DNA of 64,000 nt from DAMBHY01 sp032068765 (GTDB lineage: Bacteria > Bacteroidota > Bacteroidia > Bacteroidales > Dysgonomonadaceae): positions 1 through 64,000 of the forward strand of contig DAMBHY010000003.1 of NCBI GenBank assembly GCA_032068765.1. The letters run 5' to 3'. The position numbers and the translations under genes are program-made. Positions 44,223-52,813 of the stretch are shown one piece after another. The first letter of the stretch is position 1, and every line of letters starts with the position of its first letter. A model generated the notes under the pieces. It ran no database searches. It worked only from the letters and a program-made list of their open reading frames with translations, and had not been told where the DNA came from.

Positions 44223-45734
44223 ATGAATTTGCTTTATATTTTAATAGGATTTGTTGTTGGCGGAATTTTGATGTGGATTATAGCAACACTGCTCTTGAAA
44301 TCAAAAATGGTTTCAAAACGGGAGTATGCATCTATTTCAGAGCAAAATAAGTCCAATGAAAGAGAAATTTTTGTTTTTTCCGAAAAAATAAAATCTCTTC
44401 AGGAAGAAAAAGAAACTCGAATCGCCGAATCAAAACAGGATAAATCCAAGATTTTAGAACAATCGGAACTTCTACAAAAATACCAAGTAGAACTTTCTTC
44501 CACGCGTGCTCATTTCGAAACTTCACTACAACAGATTGACTCACTGAATTGCGATATTGTAAATTATAAAGAAAAAATCAACAGGCAGGAAAACGAATTT
44601 AATACAACCAATCAGGAGTTGGCGTCTTTTAAAGCACGTTGCAAAGCTTTAGAAGAGAAACTTGAAACTCAAAAGGAGGAAATGGAATCTCTCCGCAAAC
44701 AGTTTAACCTAGAATTTGAAAGTATTGCTTCAAAAATATTGGACGAAAAATCTGAAAAATTCACAAAACTCAATCGAGATAATTTAGATACAATTCTCAA
44801 ACCATTGGGTGAAAATCTGGAATCTTTCCGCAAAAAAGTGGAAGAGGTATATGTAAACGAGGCGAAAGAACGTTTCTCCTTAGGTGAAGAAGTGAAACGC
44901 TTAGCAATGCTAAATCAAAAAATAAGCGAAGAAGCCAATAACCTGACAAACGCGCTAAAAGGAAATTCAAAGACTCAGGGTGATTGGGGGCAAATGATTC
45001 TGGAAAACATTCTTGAACGTTCGGGACTAGTGTTAGGACGCGAATATTTTGTGCAAGAATATCTAAAAGATGTGGATGGCAACTATCTAAAAAACGAGGA
45101 TGGAACTCGCATGCAGCCAGATGTCATTATTGCTTATCCTGATAATAGAAAGGTTATCATCGACTCAAAAGTTTCGCTTACAGCTTACGTGAATTATGTG
45201 GGTAGCAATGATCCTGAAGAGCAAAAAAGATTTCTACGCGAACATCTTCGCTCTGTACGCAAGCATATTGATGAACTTAGTAAGAAAAGTTATCACAGTT
45301 ATGCCGAAACGTTGGATTTTGTGATGATGTTTATTCCTAACGAACCCGCTTATCTTTTGGCTTTGCAGCATGAAGAATCGCTTTGGCAGTATGCTTATAG
45401 TAAACAAATTTTATTGATAAGTCCTACAAATTTAATCGCAGCATTAAAACTTATTGTAGATTTGTGGAAGCGCGAATATCAAAACAGGAATACGTTGGAG
45501 ATAGCCGAACGCGGAGGAAAACTCTACGACAAGTTTGTGGGATTTGTACAAAATCTGGAACGTGTAGGGAAAAATATAGAACAGGCACAAAGCGCATATT
45601 CAGAAGCTTATAAGCAACTTTGCACAGGTAATGACAATTTAGTGACGCAGACGCAAAAGTTGAAAAGATTAGGTGCAAACGCCAAGAAAGAACTGCCTAA
45701 TTCACTGTTTGAAGATGCATTATTAGACGAGTAA
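44223..45734 (+). CDS. rmuC: DNA recombination protein RmuC
   Basis: The 503-residue protein has an N-terminal membrane helix (LLYILIGFVVGGILMWIIATLLL), a long coiled coil (about 35-165), and the conserved RmuC core (about 240-470) with KGNSKTQGDWGQMILENILERSG, QPDVIIAYPDNRKVIIDSKVSLTAY and FVMMFIPNEPAYLLAL, a nuclease-like fold. RmuC limits inversion between short repeats. Its ATG is immediately after the ribBA stop, so translation is likely coupled. Confidence 0.92.
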   Translation: MNLLYILIGFVVGGILMWIIATLLLKSKMVSKREYASISEQNKSNEREIFVFSEKIKSLQEEKETRIAESKQDKSKILEQSELLQKYQVELSSTRAHFETSLQQIDSLNCDIVNYKEKINRQENEFNTTNQELASFKARCKALEEKLETQKEEMESLRKQFNLEFESIASKILDEKSEKFTKLNRDNLDTILKPLGENLESFRKKVEEVYVNEAKERFSLGEEVKRLAMLNQKISEEANNLTNALKGNSKTQGDWGQMILENILERSGLVLGREYFVQEYLKDVDGNYLKNEDGTRMQPDVIIAYPDNRKVIIDSKVSLTAYVNYVGSNDPEEQKRFLREHLRSVRKHIDELSKKSYHSYAETLDFVMMFIPNEPAYLLALQHEESLWQYAYSKQILLISPTNLIAALKLIVDLWKREYQNRNTLEIAERGGKLYDKFVGFVQNLERVGKNIEQAQSAYSEAYKQLCTGNDNLVTQTQKLKRLGANAKKELPNSLFEDALLDE

Positions 45735-45764
45735 AAGTTTTCAATTTATTAAAATACAGCAACT

Positions 45765-46955
45765 ATGTACGGAAAAATGCAACAACACCTGCAGGATGAA
45801 CTAAAATCCATCAAAGAAGCAGGACTTTACAAAAACGAACGCGTTATCGTAACTCCACAAAAAGCGGATATTCGCGTACAATCGGGACAAGAGGTTTTGA
45901 ATTTTTGTGCCAACAACTATTTGGGTTTATCGGATAATAAAGAGCTTATAGAAGCAGCTAAACAAGGTTTGGACGAAAGAGGTTACGGAATGTCATCCGT
46001 TCGTTTTATTTGCGGAACAGGTGACTTACATAAAGAATTAGAAAAACGAATAAGTACATTCTTCGGAACAGAAGATACAATCCTTTATGCAGCCTGTTTT
46101 GATGCAAATGGTGGACTTTTTGAACCACTTTTTACAGAGGAAGACGCAATCATATCCGACTCTTTGAACCATGCTTCAATCATCGATGGTGTGCGTTTGT
46201 GTAAAGCAAAACGTTATCGCTACGCAAATGCAAACATGAACGAACTGGAAAAATGTCTACAGGAAGCACAAGCTCAACGTTTCCGTATTATCGCTACGGA
46301 TGGAGTTTTCTCAATGGATGGAAACGTAGCTCCGATGGACAAAATATGTGCATTGGCAGAAAAATATGACGCGTTGGTAATGGTTGACGAGAGTCACTCT
46401 GCCGGAGTTGTAGGTAAAACAGGACGCGGTGTTTCAGAAGAATATAATGTACGTGGAAGAGTAGATGTTTTCACAGGAACTTTGGGTAAAGCTTTTGGTG
46501 GCGCTATCGGTGGATTTACAACCGGACGTCAGGAAATCATCGACATGCTTCGTCAACGTTCTCGTCCGTATCTGTTCTCCAACTCAATTCCTCCAATGGT
46601 AGCTGCTGCGGCAATTAAAACTTTTGACTTGCTAGAAGCATCTAACGAATTGCAAGATCGTTTGCACGAAAATGTTAAATATTTTGTTTCTAAAATGAAA
46701 GCTGCCAACTTCGATATCAAGCCAACTCAGTCGGCTATTTGTGCAGTGATGCTGTACGATGCGAAACTTTCACAAGATATGGCTGCCGAATTGCTGAACG
46801 AAGGAATTTATGTAACAGGATTCTATTACCCTGTGGTACCGAAAGAACAAGCACGTATCCGTGTGCAGATTTCGGCAGGTCACAAACGCGAACATCTGGA
46901 TAAAGCTGTTGAAGCGTTTACTAAGGTTGGTAAGAAATTGGGAGTAATTAAGTAA
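45765..46955 (+). CDS. kbl: 2-amino-3-ketobutyrate CoA ligase (glycine C-acetyltransferase)
   Basis: Kbl cleaves 2-amino-3-ketobutyrate with CoA to glycine and acetyl-CoA in threonine breakdown. The 396-residue alpha-oxoamine synthase shows VLNFCANNYLGLSDNKEL, YGMSSVRFICGTGDLHKELE, MVDESHSAGVVGKTGRG and the PLP lysine in FTGTLGKAFGGAIGG (near 243). RSRPYLFSNSIPPMVAAAA separates it from KBL paralogs such as serine palmitoyltransferase. The threonine dehydrogenase partner is not in this window. A terminator follows at 46992. Confidence 0.92.
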   Translation: MYGKMQQHLQDELKSIKEAGLYKNERVIVTPQKADIRVQSGQEVLNFCANNYLGLSDNKELIEAAKQGLDERGYGMSSVRFICGTGDLHKELEKRISTFFGTEDTILYAACFDANGGLFEPLFTEEDAIISDSLNHASIIDGVRLCKAKRYRYANANMNELEKCLQEAQAQRFRIIATDGVFSMDGNVAPMDKICALAEKYDALVMVDESHSAGVVGKTGRGVSEEYNVRGRVDVFTGTLGKAFGGAIGGFTTGRQEIIDMLRQRSRPYLFSNSIPPMVAAAAIKTFDLLEASNELQDRLHENVKYFVSKMKAANFDIKPTQSAICAVMLYDAKLSQDMAAELLNEGIYVTGFYYPVVPKEQARIRVQISAGHKREHLDKAVEAFTKVGKKLGVIK

Positions 46956-46991
46956 TTTACGATTTTGCATTTTAGATTTAATATTAAATAG

Positions 46992-47030
46992 AACGGGCTG
47001 CAATTTTTGAATTTGCAGCCCGTTTCTTTT
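46992..47030 (+). terminator. Intrinsic terminator after kbl
   Basis: A 12-bp perfect stem AACGGGCTGCAA/TTGCAGCCCGTT followed by TCTTTT, 36 bp after the kbl stop. Confidence 0.88.
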
Positions 47031-47104
47031 AAATTACGAGTTACGATTTAAAATGAAAGACAAGGACTCAATTTTCATATCTTCACCTTTCATTCTTCAT
47101 TTTA

Positions 47105-48307
47105 TTAAAGCTCCAAATCAATATCAAATAGTTCGTGCCAAGGAAGTCCTTGTTTGTTCAGTTGTTCCATAAATGGATCTGGATTGAATTCTTCCACGTT
47201 ATAAACGCCCGGTTTTTTCCATAATCCCTGCATGAACATTATAGCACCGATAGTTGCTGGAACGCCCGTAGTATAGCTTACTCCCTGTGCGCCGGTTTCT
47301 TCATAAGCAGCTTGATGGCTGCAATTGTTGTAGATGTAATAGGTACGTTCCTTGCCGTCTTTGATTCCGCGAATGCGACAACCGATCGAAGTTTCTCCTG
47401 TGTAGTTTTCTCCAAGTTCGCCCGGATCAGGGAGAACGGCTTTCAAGAATTGGATAGGGACGATTTTCTGTCCGTTGTAATCGATTTCGTCGATGCGCGC
47501 CATACCTATATTTTGAATCACGCGAAGGTGTGTAAGGTACTCTTGACCAAATGTCATCCAGAAACGAGCCTGTTTAATGCTTGGAAAGTTTTTCACCAAA
47601 GATTCCAATTCTTCGTGATAAATCACGTAGGATTCTTTCGGACCAATGTTGGGGTAGGTAAGCGGTTTGTGGATTTCGTGAGGTTCGGTCTCAATCCATT
47701 CGCCGTCTTTATAGTATTTACCTTTTTGAGTAACCTCGCGTATATTGATTTCGGGATTGAAGTTGGTGGCGAAAGCTTTGCCGTGGTCGCCGCCGTTGCA
47801 GTCCACGATATCCAACTGGTGGATTTCATCGAAATGATGTTTTGCTGCATAAGCAGTGAAAACGCTGGTAACTCCCGGGTCGAATCCGCATCCGAGGATA
47901 GCTGTCAATCCGGCTTTTTCGAAACGGTCGCGGTATGCCCATTGCCATTTGTATTCGTATTTGGCTACATCTTTGGGTTCGTAATTGGCTGTATCCAGAT
48001 AATTAACTCCCGCCTCGAGGCAGGCATCCATGATGGTGAGGTCTTGGTAAGGAAGAGCTACGTTGATAACCAATTCCGGTTTGTAGTCGTTCATCAGTTT
48101 CGCCAATTCAGGCACGCTGTCGGCATCCACTTTCGCGGTTTTGATAGTTACGCCGGTACGTTTTTTTACATCTTCTGCAATGGCATCGCATTTGCTTTTG
48201 GTACGGCTGGCGAGCATAATCTCGGTAAAGATATTGTGGTTTTGGGCTACTTTGTTAGCCACCACCGTGCCGACACCGCCGGCACCGATTATTAAAACTT
48301 TTCCCAT
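47105..48307 (-). CDS. Carboxynorspermidine dehydrogenase (saccharopine dehydrogenase family)
   Basis: The 400-residue protein opens with an NAD(P)-binding Rossmann fold (VLIIGAGGVGTVVANKVAQ) and has YLDTANYEPKD, AILGCGFDPGVTSVFTAYAA, IVDCNGGDHGKAFATNFNPE and CSHQAAYEETGAQGVSYTTG, typical of the carboxynorspermidine/carboxyspermidine dehydrogenase branch of the saccharopine dehydrogenase family. It reductively joins aspartate semialdehyde to a diamine in spermidine or norspermidine synthesis. The partner decarboxylase is not nearby. It is a single gene with its own -7 box. Confidence 0.88.
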   Translation of the reverse strand: MGKVLIIGAGGVGTVVANKVAQNHNIFTEIMLASRTKSKCDAIAEDVKKRTGVTIKTAKVDADSVPELAKLMNDYKPELVINVALPYQDLTIMDACLEAGVNYLDTANYEPKDVAKYEYKWQWAYRDRFEKAGLTAILGCGFDPGVTSVFTAYAAKHHFDEIHQLDIVDCNGGDHGKAFATNFNPEINIREVTQKGKYYKDGEWIETEPHEIHKPLTYPNIGPKESYVIYHEELESLVKNFPSIKQARFWMTFGQEYLTHLRVIQNIGMARIDEIDYNGQKIVPIQFLKAVLPDPGELGENYTGETSIGCRIRGIKDGKERTYYIYNNCSHQAAYEETGAQGVSYTTGVPATIGAIMFMQGLWKKPGVYNVEEFNPDPFMEQLNKQGLPWHELFDIDLEL

Positions 48308-48355
48308 TTTTATTGTAATATATTTGTTTATAATTTATTTTACTAAAGTTGCTAA

Positions 48356-48363
48356 CAAAAATA
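48356..48363 (-). promoter_or_regulatory. -7 box TATTTTTG upstream of carboxynorspermidine dehydrogenase
   Basis: On the minus strand TATTTTTG matches TAnnTTTG, 48 bp before the ATG at 48307. Confidence 0.45.
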
Positions 48364-48425
48364 CATTTAATTTGTAAGAACAGTAAAATTGTATAGAATT
48401 ATTTTATACTATTTCATAAAACAAT

Positions 48426-48433
48426 TATCTTTG
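48426..48433 (+). promoter_or_regulatory. -7 box TATCTTTG upstream of ATA-start lipoprotein
   Basis: An exact TAnnTTTG match. A transcript starting about 7 bp downstream would begin near 48440, so the ATA at 48464 would sit about 24 nt into the message, a normal leader length. The ATG at 48557 would leave about 117 nt. Confidence 0.5.
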
Positions 48434-48463
48434 CGAAGTTTTTAATAATTTAAATTAAATAGT

Positions 48464-49201
48464 ATAAAAAAAGTATTTTTTTATTTAGCGTTAATCCTTT
48501 TATGTGCTTGTAATAAAGAAAATGAGGATTTAAAAAATGTAATTTCACTCCAAAATATGGAGAAGTACAAACAAATTGATAAAGTTTTAATTTCTGAGGA
48601 GATATCTTTTAAAGAAGCGTTGCGACAAGCAAAGAATATAAAAGATTTTCAGGAAATAGTAGCAAAGAGAAATATTACAACACGTGCAGAATCATTACCA
48701 AACATAATAGATATAACTAATAATTCAAATTATAGTGCTATTGAAAAACAGATTTACTTTGGTCATTTAGATAGTTTTGCTCAAGAAGTTTCAAATGCTA
48801 TTTCGCAAATACCAGAGAATGAAGATCCAGAAAATGAATATCTAACAAACATTGTAAATAATATCAGAAATAAATATATAGCAGATGTTGATGATTTGGA
48901 TTTACCTTTAACATTAAAAGATAATTTAAAACAACAAATATATTTTAATAATGGTGTAGTGGGAATTATTATAAATTCGACAGAAGAGATTTATAATTTA
49001 GCATCGCAAGAAGCTAATAATGGAGATGTTGTCCAAACACGTGGTTGGTTTAAAAAGTTATGGAGAAAAATAGGTGGAGCATTAGGATGTACATTACTTA
49101 CTGCAGCTTCTATTTCACAACCAGTAACTATTCTTTCAGGGCTTGGTTATGCTTTATCAGGAGCTTGTTGGATATCATGGTTAACATCAACAGGACTATA
49201 A
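48464..49201 (+). CDS. Putative lipoprotein with ATA start and glycine-rich hydrophobic tail
   Basis: From ATA 48464 the frame encodes a textbook lipoprotein signal, (I)KKVFFYLALILLCACNKENED, with Cys16 as likely lipidation site. There is no ATG, GTG or TTG in frame before ATG 48557, which would remove the whole signal. So either ATA is used or an ATG has mutated to ATA. The 245-residue product continues as an acidic helical domain (about 30-180) and ends in a basic stretch GWFKKLWRKIG and a hydrophobic Gly/Ser/Ala tail (GALGCTLLTAAS, ILSGLGYALSGACWISWL), like a membrane hairpin. No family was recognised. A beta-barrel-like protein follows 13 bp downstream. Confidence 0.6.
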   Translation: MKKVFFYLALILLCACNKENEDLKNVISLQNMEKYKQIDKVLISEEISFKEALRQAKNIKDFQEIVAKRNITTRAESLPNIIDITNNSNYSAIEKQIYFGHLDSFAQEVSNAISQIPENEDPENEYLTNIVNNIRNKYIADVDDLDLPLTLKDNLKQQIYFNNGVVGIIINSTEEIYNLASQEANNGDVVQTRGWFKKLWRKIGGALGCTLLTAASISQPVTILSGLGYALSGACWISWLTSTGL

Positions 49202-49214
49202 TGGTATATAAACT

Positions 49215-49730
49215 ATGAGAAATCTCCATATTAGAATTTTATTTATATTGTTTTTTTGTTTTTTTAATTTAACGGCTCAAACGAATAATATAAAGGTAAA
49301 ATTCAAAGATAAAATTCACTCTGGATTTTCGGGGGATATGACATTATTGACCAATTCAAAACATTTTAAATTAATCCGATTCGGCGTGGATACTTATTAT
49401 CCTTATCATTCTTTTGAGTTTTCATTAAGAGAAAGTGTAGGTCTTGTTACTTTTCAAAGTGACAATATAATAAATAGTGATTATTGTTTTGGGCTGAAAG
49501 GTGGAGTTGGATATATTTTTTGGAAAAATGATAACCAGTCTGTAGGAATTGAGACAGGGGGAGGTTATAATATGATAATGAAGAACAGTGTAACTCTCTT
49601 GGATTGGGATGCCTCACTAAGATATAGGTATAAAAAAAGCTTTGTGGCTGCAGGATTTACTCAAATATATATGACCGATTCTAAATTCAAAACGAATGCC
49701 TTATTGCTAAAAGTGGGAGTTATTCTTTAG
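49215..49730 (+). CDS. Small outer-membrane beta-barrel-like protein
   Basis: The 171-residue protein has a signal peptide (IRILFILFFCFFNLTAQ) and then alternating beta strands with Gly-rich turns (YCFGLKGGVGYIFWK, SVGIETGGGYNMIM, WDASLRYRYKKSFVAAGF), ending LLLKVGVIL, as in small 8-stranded barrels. No named family was recognised. It begins 13 bp after the lipoprotein gene, so the two are probably one transcript closed by the terminator at 49744. Confidence 0.55.
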   Translation: MRNLHIRILFILFFCFFNLTAQTNNIKVKFKDKIHSGFSGDMTLLTNSKHFKLIRFGVDTYYPYHSFEFSLRESVGLVTFQSDNIINSDYCFGLKGGVGYIFWKNDNQSVGIETGGGYNMIMKNSVTLLDWDASLRYRYKKSFVAAGFTQIYMTDSKFKTNALLLKVGVIL

Positions 49731-49743
49731 TATTTTAATTCAT

Positions 49744-49780
49744 AAAAAAGGATGCTGAAAAATTTTCAGCATCCTTTTTC
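49744..49780. terminator. Bidirectional terminator
   Basis: A near-perfect stem of about 17 bp centred on GGATGCTGAAAA/TTTTCAGCATCC, with A-runs on the left and T-runs on the right, lies between convergent genes ending at 49730 and 49803. It can end transcription from both sides. Confidence 0.88.
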
Positions 49781-49802
49781 GGAATTAAATTTATAATAAA
49801 GT

Positions 49803-50357
49803 CTATTTCCATTGAACATTCAAGTCCCGAAATTCGATATTATTCATATTCGAACCTACCTGTAGATATTCTAATTTATATTGAAATCTAAACTTCAAAA
49901 TCTTTATAATCTGTGGATAATCGTTTTCTATATTTTCGTAAGTAAAACCAAATTTGAATTTGCGAGGTACATTAGCAGAAAGTTCTGCATGTGGAGAATC
50001 AGATTTCATGTAATTAACTCCAATTTCATTACCTTCTAAATCTACTATAGACATTTTATCTGTATAAAATTCATATCTCTTAATATCTTTTGATTCAACT
50101 AGAATCGTAAAATATATAGTTTTTTCTTCTTTATTGGCAGCTATATTAGTTAGCTTGAAAACAATATTGTCAGAAATTGCATCTTTTATAGGATTATTAA
50201 TATCCAATACCTTTTTCAGATAAGCATTATCACTTTTCAACTGGGTATTTTCGGCTTTCAGTCCGGCGTTTTCTTTGGCGAGGTCGGCAGTCGCTGTTTG
50301 TCCGTAAGTGCAGAAAGCAAATAGGAGCGTGAGTGTGAGTAAAATTTGTCTGTACAT
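49803..50357 (-). CDS. Secreted coiled-coil protein, unknown family
   Basis: The 184-residue protein has a signal peptide (ILLTLTLLFAFCTYGQ), then a leucine-zipper-like heptad stretch (AKENAGLKAENTQLKSDNAYLKKVLD, about 27-52), then a C-terminal beta-rich domain (IVFKLTNIAANKEEKTIYFTILVES to IEFRDLNVQWK). The coiled coil suggests an oligomer in the periplasm. Similar layouts occur in uncharacterised Bacteroidota proteins. No enzymatic motif was found. The unusual G/C-rich island lies directly upstream. Confidence 0.55.
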   Translation of the reverse strand: MYRQILLTLTLLFAFCTYGQTATADLAKENAGLKAENTQLKSDNAYLKKVLDINNPIKDAISDNIVFKLTNIAANKEEKTIYFTILVESKDIKRYEFYTDKMSIVDLEGNEIGVNYMKSDSPHAELSANVPRKFKFGFTYENIENDYPQIIKILKFRFQYKLEYLQVGSNMNNIEFRDLNVQWK

Positions 50358-50399
50358 ATTCTATTTTTAAAATTGGGTTGCTGTTTCCTATCTTTTCCT

Positions 50400-50645
50400 T
50401 CCCAAAACCTCCGTCGAAATAACCGAAAGGTGGGGAGGGGTACCTGTTTACCTCCGCTGACCCGGCTGTGCAGGTGGAGGGGGGGTACCTATATAGGTGG
50501 GTCAATCTAGGTAAGTAGGTGGGTCACTCTACCATTTTGCTCCGCCGCCCCACCTCCCGAGGTTCGTCGACTTACCAAAAAGGTAGGCTGACGAAGGTAT
50601 GCAGGAGGGGTACCCCACCTATAGGGGTGGGGGTACCTACCTAGA
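50400..50645. other. G/C-rich intergenic island with four GGTACC sites
   Basis: In contrast to the AT-rich surroundings, these 246 bp are rich in G-runs and C-runs. GGTACC occurs at 50439, 50484, 50609 and 50632, mostly preceded by GGGG or more. Inverted pairs include CCCCACC/GGTGGGG (50614-50633) and TTACC-AAAAA-GGTA (50573-50586) nested in TTCGTC/GACGAA. There is no gene. The island starts directly after the minus-strand gene that ends at 50649. Confidence 0.75.
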
Positions 50646-50648
50646 ATG

Positions 50649-51128
50649 TCATTCAGCCTTAGTTGTAGTTGCTGTAGTTTGGGCAAATCTTTCTTTCAGT
50701 TGGTCGTAAGCCGACTTAGTGCCTTCAACTCCTACTGCAGCTGCCGCTCCCAATACCTTATATACTGTCAGAGCAGAAGCATAAGCCTCGCTACCCGCCA
50801 ACATTTGGGTATCGTTTATTTTTTCCAAAATTTGAGATATAATTCCTCCCAGTTCATCCAAATCTTGATAAAGTGTCAAGTCCTGTTTCATTTTATCAAT
50901 ATTGATAAAACTTGGAAAAAGAGAAGGGTTGTTAGTTGCCACGTTGATAGCATCTTCCGTAAACACCTTGTTGCTCACATTAATTTTTGGGAGATTTACA
51001 CGCTCTGCAGCGGTCAGACCGACTAGGAAAGGCAGTGCCTCGTTGATAAGTGCTACGCCCTGTTTAAATTTTTGTTCAGCCTCTTCAGTGATGGAAGCTT
51101 GGATTCGATTGTTTGTTAAATTCGCCAT
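50649..51128 (-). CDS. Small helical protein of unknown function
   Basis: The 159-residue protein begins MANLTNNRIQASITEEAEQKF. I chose this ATG (51128) because the upstream in-frame extension to 51188 looks non-coding and overlaps the -7 region. It is all-helical: residues 5-60 include GVALINEALPFLVGLTAAERVNLPKI, a pattern I recall from short hypothetical proteins in Bacteroidota and Cyanobacteria. The C-terminal half is Ala-rich (LAGSEAYASALTVYKVLGAAAA) and the tail Thr/Lys-rich. No signal peptide. The compositional style resembles the DUF6261-like protein at 23235. Confidence 0.6.
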   Translation of the reverse strand: MANLTNNRIQASITEEAEQKFKQGVALINEALPFLVGLTAAERVNLPKINVSNKVFTEDAINVATNNPSLFPSFINIDKMKQDLTLYQDLDELGGIISQILEKINDTQMLAGSEAYASALTVYKVLGAAAAVGVEGTKSAYDQLKERFAQTTATTTKAE

Positions 51129-51199
51129 AAGCTTTGTTTTTAGTGGTTTATAATTTACTTTAAATATCAACAGATGAGGTAACTCCATCTATGGTTGTG

Positions 51200-51207
51200 C
51201 AAATGTA
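51200..51207 (-). promoter_or_regulatory. -7 box TACATTTG upstream of 51128 gene
   Basis: On the minus strand TACATTTG matches TAnnTTTG, 71 bp before the ATG at 51128. Confidence 0.4.
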
Positions 51208-51309
51208 TTAAAAATGTTATAATTTCTCATTCATTTATGCTAAAAAATGTTTTTCTATTTTCGTTGTTTATATTACGTTGGTTTTAGTAACAGATTTTGA
51301 TTATATCAA

Positions 51310-51335
51310 TCAGACGCAAAGCATCGCGTCTCTAC
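51310..51335. repeat. REP-like hairpin in gap before MscS gene
   Basis: TCAGACGCAAAGCATCGCGT, then CTCTAC, contains a stem AGACGC/GCGTCT around an 8-nt loop. A diverged inverted copy is at 19415-19440. The rest of the 335-bp gap 51129-51463 holds simple direct repeats (TTGGCTC twice; CATCTTT three times, 51359-51396) and promoter boxes, but no gene. Confidence 0.5.
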
Positions 51336-51435
51336 GACTAGAACCCCCTTATTCCATCTTGGCTCTTGGCTCTTTTCATCTTTCATCTTTCATCTTTTTT
51401 AGATATACCTGTATCACATATTCCTTCATATTTCC

Positions 51436-51443
51436 TATCTTTG
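51436..51443 (+). promoter_or_regulatory. -7 box TATCTTTG upstream of MscS-type gene
   Basis: An exact TAnnTTTG match 20 bp before the ATG at 51464. It supports that ATG over the much longer upstream frame. Confidence 0.5.
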
Positions 51444-51463
51444 CAAGCAAAGGATTGATTATT

Positions 51464-52795
51464 ATGGAGCAAAATGAAGTCGAAACAGTTACAAATAATC
51501 TGAACAACAAGAAAGTGGAAGACCTTTCTCATGACACTGCGCATATTATAAGTAGATGGTCAAAAGATTTCCTCCAAAGTCTTGGCGTTCCCGATAATCT
51601 TGTAAACATCATTAATTCTGTATTCCTTTTGGTGGTATTAGGCGTAATTGTTTATATCATCCATGTGCTTCTTAAAAAAATCATCAACTACGCTTTAGAC
51701 AGGGCATATTCCATCACGCATCTCAATTTCCTCCAATATCTGAGGACAAACAAATTTGCACGTTATATCGCTATGATTATTCCTATTAGTATTGTGATGG
51801 GAAGTCTGTCAATAGTCTTTTCTGATTTTCCACAAGCACTGAGACCAGCGCGCAAGGGAATGGATATCTTTATGGTATTCTACACAATTGGTCTGATTAT
51901 GACGATTGTAAAATCTATAGCGGATATCTTTCGTGCGAAACAAAATCTGCGTTCAAAGCCTATTGATAGCTTCATTCAGATAATTCGCATCATTCTTTAC
52001 TTTATTGGTTTCGTCATCATACTGGCATTGCTGATTGGTCAAGACCCAATAACCATTCTCACAGGACTTGGAGCCGCATCCGCCATTCTATTGCTTATAT
52101 TTAGAGATACGATTCTAGGATTTGTGGCAAGCATTCAGGTAAGTACGAACGATATGGTACGCATAGGCGACTGGATAACGATGCCCAAATATGCCGCGGA
52201 TGGCGATGTTATCCAAATTACACTTACTACAGTGAAAATTCAGAACTTTGATAAAACCATATCCATGATTCCTACTTATTCCCTTATTTCCGATTCTTTC
52301 CAGAACTGGCGGGGAATGCAAGATGTGGGCGCGCGCCGTATTAAACGTTCAATCAATATCAAACAATCAACCGTAAGGTATTACTCATCGGAAGAAGATT
52401 TGAAAAAACTTTCATCATTAAATCCTATCCTTAAGGTTAAGACCTTTATCGAAAATTACATCATAGCTCAGGGAGGGGAGCCGATAAACAATCTGTTGCT
52501 TTTCAAGTCTTATCTCGAAAATTATCTGAAGTCGCGCAAAGACATCAAGCAAGATATGAGTGTGATAGTGCGATACATGGATATCACGTCTAAAGGTATT
52601 CCGGTAGAGATGTATTTTTTTACAGATACCACCGTTTGGGATGAATATGAAATAATTTTGTCTGATATTCTATCACATGCTATTGCAGTGGTGCCTTACT
52701 TCGGATTGGAAATTTATGAAGATATAGCCAATCCTCTCGTTGCGGCTAATTATATAATTTCAGAAAATAAAACAGAAAATAATAACTCATTATAA
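51464..52795 (+). CDS. Mechanosensitive ion channel, MscS family
   Basis: The 443-residue protein has five membrane helices (about 45-68, 88-110, 133-155, 175-195, 203-220), with the pore helix and following MscS beta domain (ILTGLGAASAILLLIFRDTILG, NDMVRIGDWITMPKYAADGDV). The C-terminal cytoplasmic domain (about 285-430) is longer than in E. coli MscS and resembles the YbdG branch. The frame is open upstream to 51278, but that part is simple-sequence DNA and overlaps the promoter box. The channel should open under membrane tension during osmotic downshock. Confidence 0.88.
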   Translation: MEQNEVETVTNNLNNKKVEDLSHDTAHIISRWSKDFLQSLGVPDNLVNIINSVFLLVVLGVIVYIIHVLLKKIINYALDRAYSITHLNFLQYLRTNKFARYIAMIIPISIVMGSLSIVFSDFPQALRPARKGMDIFMVFYTIGLIMTIVKSIADIFRAKQNLRSKPIDSFIQIIRIILYFIGFVIILALLIGQDPITILTGLGAASAILLLIFRDTILGFVASIQVSTNDMVRIGDWITMPKYAADGDVIQITLTTVKIQNFDKTISMIPTYSLISDSFQNWRGMQDVGARRIKRSINIKQSTVRYYSSEEDLKKLSSLNPILKVKTFIENYIIAQGGEPINNLLLFKSYLENYLKSRKDIKQDMSVIVRYMDITSKGIPVEMYFFTDTTVWDEYEIILSDILSHAIAVVPYFGLEIYEDIANPLVAANYIISENKTENNNSL

Positions 52796-52813
52796 CTTAA
52801 TAAACTTACAATT

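Noticed and set aside
47312..48295. Long plus-strand open frame (327 codons)
   Set aside because: It lies wholly antisense to the conserved carboxynorspermidine dehydrogenase gene, has a Phe/Val-rich composition without motifs, and lacks its own promoter.
51278..51463. N-terminal extension of the MscS-type channel
   Set aside because: The extension translates simple repeats and a REP-like hairpin and spans the promoter box at 51436; ATG 51464 is the better start.
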